This document shows, in pieces, positions 57,312 through 64,000 of a stretch of DNA of 64,000 nt. Within the stretch, counting starts at the first letter, position 1. Each line of letters begins with the position of its first letter. The DNA is taken from contig NC_081406.1 of assembly GCF_030272615.1 (NCBI RefSeq), positions 166,205,521-166,269,520 of the forward strand, given 5' to 3'. This DNA is from Cryptomeria japonica. Taxonomy: Eukaryota > Streptophyta > Pinopsida > Cupressales > Cupressaceae. Under the pieces are notes generated by a model that saw nothing but the letters and a program-made list of their open reading frames with translations, did no database searches and was not told the DNA's origin. Position numbers and translations under genes: made by a program.

Positions 57312-59970
57312 GGTCTCAACATACAAAAACTAAAGTAGAAGTTGAGAAAAATTAGATACTGGAGAAAAAGAGGCTAAAAAACACATAGTTGATGTTAGGG
57401 AAGAGGCCCATGTGCAAACAATGGATGTTGGAGAGAGGTTAGGATCACTTCCTTCTACCATGGATGAGGAAATATAAATCTAGCTATAGAGGTAAAGAGA
57501 AAATATTTTTGTAGAAATTTAGATCATTTACTTGAAATGGATATGGAGAAATTAAAATTTTGTCTTGAACAACCTAGTCATATTATTAAGAGGTCAATGA
57601 ATAGAAGTACAAAGGAAATAACTATTAATTTCATATATCTTGATACACTTTATCAAACCCAACTATTATCAATTGTACTTATTTGCAATTAACTAAAAGA
57701 GTCATTACAATTGTTGGGTGTAGATTCAACATTGAAAGAGAGGAAAGTTTCACTCCTAGAAAAAGATATTGTTGAAAATCTTAAAAAAAGGATTCGGTTC
57801 CATTAGGAAACAATCAAAATCAATGAATGAGGTCATTTTGAAAACAATGTTGTTGACATCTATTTAAAGTGAAAAATTGCCCCAAAAAAAGACAAATATC
57901 TTCACTTTCAATTGAGATTGGTTTCAGGAGAAAGATACTAACACAATATGTGAAAAGGAGAAAAGTTTTGGATGATAGTACCTTAGAAGGAAATTGGGAA
58001 ATTATGGGTAGATCTTCTTGTTCTAATAGTATTCAAGATGTTGTTAGGAACTTGATCTTAACTTTTTGGAATGATCAATACCCGTGATCAAATAGTAGAG
58101 ATATTATTAAATACAGGATTGAGCCCAATAGTCATGATCTCGATACAAATTATTGGTTAGACATAATACAAGATATTTGTTATATTTTTTAATTCAAATC
58201 TTCATATAAATATTGGAGAAACAGTGTTTGAAAGGTTAAGGCCATATTATGTTAAGGAAAACAAGGTTTTTTGAAACTTCTTGTTATCATATTGAATTTG
58301 ATCTCTACTCTTAGGTGTTTTGAAATATTAGAGAAGAAAGTGATAGTTTTAAAAATCTACCTCTTAAATGGTCAAGTCAGTTCATAACATCCATCTTATG
58401 TGATAAACTAGATGATGATAATGCAACTAGTTAAATAAACTGCATAAAAGGACTTTGTGTAACATGTAAAAATTTGTTTAAAATGTCTTTGAGAAATGAA
58501 GATACTGACCTAACAAAGATAATAAATTGAAAGGGTTACAAGTACATACAATTTTAAATAAAAATTGGGAAACAAATCGCAATGTTAGATTATGTAGAAG
58601 AGGAAATGACTATTGGAACATCTATAAAAAAAAAATCATATATTGATACAATCATACATACATCATGTTTTTTATGCTAAGTGGAAAGAACAATAGTTTC
58701 AGATATTAGGAGATACTTTCTCACCTAGAACATTTTTATCAGTAGTTAATTTTGTAGAAAATTACTCTTTTTGTACATAAAAAGAGACTTGATCATAATA
58801 TTAATTTTCAAAGAAAATCACTAGTATGGCACATGTGTATTATTGGCATGCACAATTAGATTTGGATGGTGTTGACAATACATTTGAAGCACAAGTCATT
58901 AAGAAAGAATATTAATTTTATATTAGTGATGATAAAGAGAATGACATGCATATTCTAAAACATTGCTTTAAGATTTTTTTTGAATATTTGACAAGTAAGG
59001 GTGTAAAATGGATGTTTTTCATAATTCAAATTATTAAGGCCATTTTATGTACTAAGTAGGTATCATCAAAATGACAATTTACCACATGTGTTTGAAGTTT
59101 CTTTGAGAGTGGGCATAGAAAGGATGAACATGATGGCACAAGATCTTGCATCAAACATGCTCTAAGAAAGTATCAAATTAATTATGTGGGAGATCATATA
59201 AATGATGCACATGATGTTGTTGAATGGTGTAAGAAACACTTTGAACCAAATAAGGTCGGTACATCTTTAGGTTTGATCATATAAGTTCCACCTAGATTTT
59301 TTTAGAGATATCAGGTATGCAATTGAATTTAAAACTTTATACATACATATATATGTACATGAGTTTTTATTTTATTTTAGTATGAATTTAAATATTTCTA
59401 TTATTTACAATAGAACTTTTATATATTTGGACAAAAGATCAATGCATGCATGCAAGAGGGCAGAGAAAACAAGATCCTTGCATTGTGTCATGAGTAGAGA
59501 TAGTCGCCCATGGACATGTACACTAGGGATTACTCATATTTTTGTTGTGAATGCATTTTGGAAAACTATTCTGAATGCAACAACCAATCAACAACACAGA
59601 TATGTTAGTGGATAGAATTTGGTGTCGCTAGTTATTACCGAAACATACAATGAAGATAAGGATGAAAGTTTTGAAGATATTCCTTTGATTTCAATTAATT
59701 TTGACTATATTTTAGGATTGATTAAAAAAGGTATGTACATTTACATCACATGCTTGTGTACATTTGTAACTTAAATATTGATGGAGTTTGAAAAGTATTA
59801 TATATATATATATAGAATAAAAGTGGCTCTAATTATTTTACAAATTTTCCATGTAAATTTGGTGTAGGAGATGTTTTTGTAGTAATAGTAGAGGCTAAAA
59901 ACATATAAGGTGTTAGTTATTATTTATTGTGTTGCACAGAAGAGAGAGAGAAAAAGTTAACAAAAACAAA
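57312..59970 (+). pseudogene. Decayed transposase-like gene of an unnamed eukaryotic family
   Basis: Readable fragments on the plus strand include KKHIVDVREEAHVQTMDVGE (57,375), SPRTFLSVVNFVENYSF (58,720-58,775), EAQVIKKEY-stop-FYISDDKENDMHILKHCF (58,888-58,970) and, after a shift, FFESGHRKDEHDGTRSC with IKHALRKYQINYVGDH and DAHDVVEWCKKHFEP (59,100-59,250). Later pieces are a Cys-rich stretch near 59,470-59,620 and GDVFVVIVEAK...GVSYYLLCC near 59,870. The order FVENYSF / YISDD..D / FFE.GHGK...DG recalls a widespread uncharacterised transposase-like family I know only from memory. Every segment has stops or shifts. Confidence 0.45.
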
Positions 59971-60020
59971 AACAAGTGATGGAATGTTGTTTCTCACAAG
60001 TTTAGCGATATAGATGATCT

Positions 60021-60155
60021 ATCATGATTTATCAATTTATATATTTTAAATTTGTTATGCCTTACCATGTGATTTAATGTTCAATATATTTTTAAAATAT
60101 TATGTCTTACCTCAAGAAAAATTTACATGTTACCTTACATTTACCTTGAAAATTT
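60021..60155 (+). repeat. Dispersed ~135-bp direct repeat, copy 1
   Basis: This AT-rich stretch (TATATATTTTAA, TATGCCTTACCATGTGATTTAATG, split here as CTTACCATGTGATTTAATG, then TTCAATATATTTT) recurs at about 60,581-60,715 in the same orientation with moderate divergence. The sequence between has a 119-codon open frame (60,077-60,436) that I do not regard as a gene. Confidence 0.6.
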
Positions 60156-60580
60156 TACATCAATTATCTTGGAATGTTGTTCTCATGTTGGTTCAATTTT
60201 ATTGCAATGGACATATCTCAAACAATTCAAAAATGTTCAACATGGGATATATTTTATTAATTATCAACCTGACAATAGGGTATATATCATATAGCCACCT
60301 AATAATTGCTACCACCCAATCTCTTCATCTATTTCCATGTGCACATGGACCTCATAAGTGGAGACTAGATAGTGATGGTCATCAGAGAATATTACATGCT
60401 ATTAGAGAGTGGGCTCAACCACTTTGCATGATCTGAATAACATGATGTGTGGGTCCTTGAATAATTTACACTATAGTACTCTAAATTATATTACATCTAT
60501 ATTTTTCTAAGTTTGACTTGTAGTTGAATTTATCTATACATATGTATATCTATAGATAATTTATCTAGACTATATATGAT

Positions 60581-60715
60581 ATATCATGTGCTTTATCTAT
60601 TCATATATTTTAATTTTTTATGTCTTACCATGTAATTTAATGTTCAATATATTTTGAATGTTATGTAGATTGCCATGAAAATGTTACATTTGTTACCTTA
60701 CATTTAAACCTTGAA
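60581..60715 (+). repeat. Dispersed ~135-bp direct repeat, copy 2
   Basis: Matches 60,021-60,155, including CTTACCATGTAATTTAATG and TTCAATATATTTT, and the following ACATTTGTTACCTTACATTT segment. The two copies start about 560 bp apart. Confidence 0.6.
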
Positions 60716-61339
60716 ACTATTGTCTTACATTGAAGATGGTGGATAAATGAATCTTAGATATTTTTTGCTAGGACCTTGGTTGATTATAAAATATATGGTT
60801 ATCAATCACCATCTATTTATACATAGAATTGAATGCATGGTAGCTTCACTATTCTTTGAACTCAAGACCAATAATTAAAAGGATATGAATAAGCCTAAGA
60901 GAACATATACATGGAAAATGTATACACAAAAATATCTACCCATTTCTAAACTATTATTTAATCTAAAGAATGAGATAAAACTTAAAATAATTAATTTGTG
61001 ACTTAAATACGCCCATTCATTGAACTACATGTTTCCTCCTTTAGATTGTTTAGACCACACCTAGGGCTTTAGATCAAGTTTAGTTAAGCTAGACACTATA
61101 CATTATTTAATATAATTATAGTCTACAATATCTTAGAGAGAATTAAAGGAAATTATGACTTTTTACATAACATATATCTCATTTCATTTTTTCCTATAAT
61201 AATTTATATTTTTTTTTAGATATATATTCATTAAGTTTGAGCCAATTAAATTCTAGGTCCAAGATTAAATTCCAATATTATTTAAACATATAAACATGGG
61301 TAAGGGTACTAAGATGGGGGACCAAAAAGTCACCAATTT
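60716..61339. other. AT-rich sequence without recognisable features
   Basis: No open frame, RNA gene or repeat that I can support. Confidence 0.4.
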
Positions 61340-61545
61340 TTTTCTCAAACGAAGCTATTTGGCATGCGCCAAATAGGGATCTCACCATATTTGGATTGCG
61401 CCAATAGGTTTGGTGTGTCAAATATAAGGTTTAGTCACACCAAACATATTTGGAATGCAGTGAACTTGGTGAGTGCCAAATAAGACGAACACCAAATTTG
61501 GCACTAGCCAAATGTCTAGCATTGGCAGATTGCTTTCTTGTTCAC
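61340..61545. repeat. Cluster of TTTGGC/GCCAAA inverted motifs
   Basis: CTATTTGGC-ATGC-GCCAAATAG at 61,355-61,376 is a perfect 9-bp-arm hairpin. At least eight further TTTGG or CCAAA half-sites follow within 170 bp (for example ATATTTGGATTGCGCCAATA, GTGCCAAATAAG, CCAAATTTGGCAC, AGCCAAATG). Such density suggests subterminal sites of a DNA transposon, possibly the right end of the element holding the decayed transposase-like gene. Confidence 0.6.
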
Positions 61546-61779
61546 TCTCTCTCCCCCAATAAGAATATATACGTGAAATATAAAATTTGAGTATAAGTCA
61601 CATTTCCATGTCTTTTTCTATTCTTATACTTTAAGTTACATTTCATGTACATATTGGCAGGATGTTTGAGAGTGGTTTCAGATCTCTAGGAGTTATAATG
61701 TAGATTCTAGGTTTTAAAAAATCATTTAAATTTTCAAAAAGTGAAATTTAAGTAATAAACATGCTTCTATTAGCATTAT

Positions 61780-61975
61780 ATCACTCTCTCTATGTCTTTG
61801 TATTTATCTCCCGCAAACTCTAAACCTATAGATCTCTCTCTATCACTCTTTCTCAATCCCATTTTGACCTCTATCTCACCCTTTCCTCTCAATCCTAAGA
61901 TATAACACTACCTCTTTACCTCTCTTTCCAACTCTTCACTCTCTACTATATGTTTCCTTTCCCTCTTTACATGTC
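61780..61975. repeat. Short pyrimidine-rich repeat block
   Basis: C/T-rich sequence of the same style as the minisatellites at 31,985 and 56,228 (CTCTCTCTATCACTCTTTCTC, here split as CTCTCTCTATCAC and TCTTTCTC). Confidence 0.55.
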
Positions 61976-62790
61976 TCCTAATGCAAGAGAATCCCTGGTC
62001 TATGAGCAATCTTGCATCAACCAAAAAATGTATCCCTTTCAATTTAGTTCTTGTTCAATTCAGAGTGCAGTTTTTTGTGTTCTTACCAGTAGTTGCTTAC
62101 TTTTCATTACAGATCCTATTTTTGGTTTTCAGGCTAGTTAATGTGCTTAATTCCATATTTTGAGTCCATTTGGATTATTTTCTAGCTAGTTATCACTCCC
62201 GATTGACTGTTTTTGGGTTTTGGGATAGTTCTTGTGCTTACCGGTTAAGTTTCCTTCATTACTGGAGTGACTCTTGGCATGTGGACCTTTTTGGGGTCTT
62301 GTCTGATGTTCTTTGGTGCATGGTCGACCTTCTTGTTGATCCGCACTTCTTGGTTCTTATTTTCTGAAAGGATTTCTTTCATTCATGGGGTCGACCTAGT
62401 TACACGTTTCATTTTCCTGATTTGGTAAATGTAATCTTTTGAGGCTGACTCAGATATGTTTCAGAGGGTATATATATGGTACTATGTAATCATTTGTAGG
62501 GCAGAGGAAGTAGAAATTAGAATAAGGATTGAGATTGGTAATTAGTGATCTACTTGATCCTGAGAGTCCTCGTTGGATTGTATCTAGCTTGTAGCCTGCA
62601 TGTAACCACTTAACTACCAGATATTCTATGATGATTGTATGCTGATAACCGGTTGGTTTCTGTAAGTTCTAAGGAAATAATATGATCTATTTCTATAATC
62701 TTTCTATGTTTTCTTGTTGCTTTCATTATGTTACTCTTGCTACATAAGCTGCTTAATTCTCTTTTTAAGATTTTATCGATTATGGCTGCA
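61976..62790 (+). mobile_element. LTR of a further retroelement, left edge not determined
   Basis: Ends ...TATGGCTGCA at 62,790, four bases before a Met-type PBS. It contains TATATATAT at 62,469-62,477 in GAGGGTATATATATGG, about 320 bp before the end. The start is uncertain, so the left coordinate is approximate. Confidence 0.5.
62469..62477 (+). promoter_or_regulatory. TATA box of the right-end LTR
   Basis: TATATATAT on the plus strand, upstream of the PBS at 62,795 and the gag start at 62,983. Confidence 0.5.
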
Positions 62791-62794
62791 TAAA

Positions 62795-62806
62795 TTGGTA
62801 TCAGAG
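62795..62806 (+). other. Primer-binding site of the right-end element
   Basis: TTGGTATCAGAG matches the plant tRNA-Met PBS. Confidence 0.8.
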
Positions 62807-62982
62807 TTGGTTATGAACCGGTTAGTGGAAGAGTTGTTTGCAAACCTTGAAGCATTCCTTTAGGTGGACAGATCATCGATAGGGGCAAGTTGCATGTATG
62901 TTCAATAGATCACCGAGGAGAGGCAATTGAAACCAGTAGTCAAATTTCTAAGTTGAGGTAGTTCACTAGAACGGAAGAGGAG

Positions 62983-63245
62983 ATGACGCCTAGAAGGAAA
63001 AACCCCCAGAGGGTAGAGTAGATGACGGAGAACTTCAAGAATGAAGTGAGGAACAAAATCTATAATGCATTGGCTAGTTTGTGGAGGAACCCTGAATCTG
63101 AGGATGAGTATGAATAATCCAGTGAAGAGCTTGAAGTGGAAGAAGTTGAAGGACCAGAAGATGAAAGAGAGGAAAGATTCCTCAGAGCAATGGCACAAGC
63201 GAGTAAATTTCATAAGTGGAAGTTTCAAACTTTTTTGGAACGCTT
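62983..63245 (+). pseudogene. Gag N-terminal fragment, probably Ty3/gypsy
   Basis: ATG 62,983 starts MTPRRKNPQRVE, then a stop, then MTENFKNEVRNKIYNALASL, and further on VEGPEDEREERFLRAM. An Arg-rich start and acidic PEDERE stretch resemble plant Ty3 Gag. It is cut after FLERF by a new LTR at 63,246. Two in-frame stops are present. Confidence 0.5.
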
Positions 63246-64000
63246 TGTTGGCAATTTTGATGTTTGATGTTGTGATTGTCATTGATGGTCACACACTTTC
63301 CTTGAGATCACTTTTCGTTTGTATGTGTTAAAACTCAACCAATATTTGTTCCAACCGGTATCATGTATTATAGTCTTCAGACCATCGGTGTTTTGCAGAA
63401 AGCATTCACCAATCTCAAGCGGCATGAAGACCCCAAGTGGTTTGAGGATCTCAAGCGGTATGAAGGAGAGAAGCGGCACAACACATATTTCCCAGTCTTC
63501 ATTTTGTCTAGCCAGTAATACTTTGTGCTGAGTTACCAACCGATATTTTGTGATGAGTTACCATCCACTGATTGTTTAGCAATGCCAACACTTTGGCGGT
63601 GCATATTGTGTTGTGTTACCAAAAGTGTCCAGATGCATTGAACCTAGGAAATTGTATTATAATCCTACTGGACCAACATGAAATCAGATTCCTTTATAAG
63701 GACATCATGTCTAGCATTTTAGGGATGTTGTTAGGGTTTAAGGTGGTTCATGAGTTTTAGTAGAGAGTGAAAGTATTGAAGACTGAAGTAATGCTGGAAT
63801 GCATTAGGAACAAGCTATCAAGGATCTAATCAAGCAATCTGTGTTATTCGCTAGATCATTCACTTGTTGATTACTCACATCTTCGACAAGTCTGAAGCCC
63901 TTAACCAGGTAGGCCCGAAAAGCCTTTTGTAAATCCTTTGACAAGGTGATTCACATCTGTGGATCCAAAATCCGCTTGCAAGGTAGTCTTTAATCGAACT
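63246..64000 (+). mobile_element. Copia-type LTR, truncated by the window end
   Basis: Starts TGTTGGCAATTTTG inside the gag fragment. It shares the CATTGATG start region, TTTATAAGG TATA (about 63,693), TTAGGGTTTAAGG telo-box relic and AACCAGGT/GACAAGGTGA repeat run of the copia-2 LTR family. CGCTT (63,241-63,245) is the candidate left duplication. The right end is outside the window. Confidence 0.7.

Noticed and set aside
60077-60436. 119-codon open frame
   Set aside because: It lies across an AT-rich direct repeat, has no motif and no conserved start; probably chance.
61950-62367. Open frames with hydrophobic composition
   Set aside because: They lie in or beside the right-end LTR and its pyrimidine-rich flank; no known domain.

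Overview
This is plant nuclear DNA made almost entirely of transposable elements nested inside one another. I recognise no host gene. The low GC, the TAG-riddled copia and Ty3 polyproteins, and the very long Tat-like LTRs suggest a seed plant with a very large genome, most likely a gymnosperm. That last step is inference.

Left half (1-25,327). A minus-strand Ty1/copia element (copia-1) has its 5' LTR at 24,504-25,327 and runs leftwards. It is split twice. At 8,991-23,392 a 14.4-kb hAT-type DNA transposon sits in gag, flanked by an 8-bp near-perfect duplication; removing it and one duplication restores the gag-pol frame. At 5,525/5,526 the reverse transcriptase is cut by the end of a long LTR-like block (1-5,525) that carries a 1,217-codon frame (LTR-ORF A). 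The hAT element holds a degraded transposase, ~42-bp repeat arrays at both ends, satellite-like repeats, a related ORF (LTR-ORF B, minus strand) and, inside that ORF, a solo copia LTR with a perfect 5-bp duplication.

Middle (25,650-31,319). Copia-2 on the plus strand keeps its 5' LTR, PBS, gag, protease, integrase, RT and RNase H, all with many stop codons. It lacks a 3' LTR.

Right half (31,320-64,000). An old locus holds a purine/pyrimidine minisatellite and a decayed transposase-like gene. It was entered by copia-3 (33,655-56,222, TSD TTATC), an internally deleted element whose gag runs straight into RT. A solo LTR (TSD AGTTG) entered its 5' LTR. Its 3' LTR was entered by a 15.9-kb Tat-like Ty3/gypsy element (39,767-55,629) whose ~4.9-kb LTRs each carry LTR-ORF C. 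The right end holds the start of another retroelement, with a Met-type PBS and a gag fragment, cut by a further copia LTR that leaves the window.

The most interesting signal is the LTR-ORF family. Three divergent ~1,000-1,200-residue proteins (A, B, C) share motifs and lie in sense orientation in or beside LTR-like sequence. In C the location inside both LTRs is directly visible. The second notable feature is the gypsy pol order protease - RNase H with intact catalytic residues - RT - degenerate RNase H - integrase. Decay throughout is dominated by CAG>TAG and other changes expected from deamination at CHG sites.
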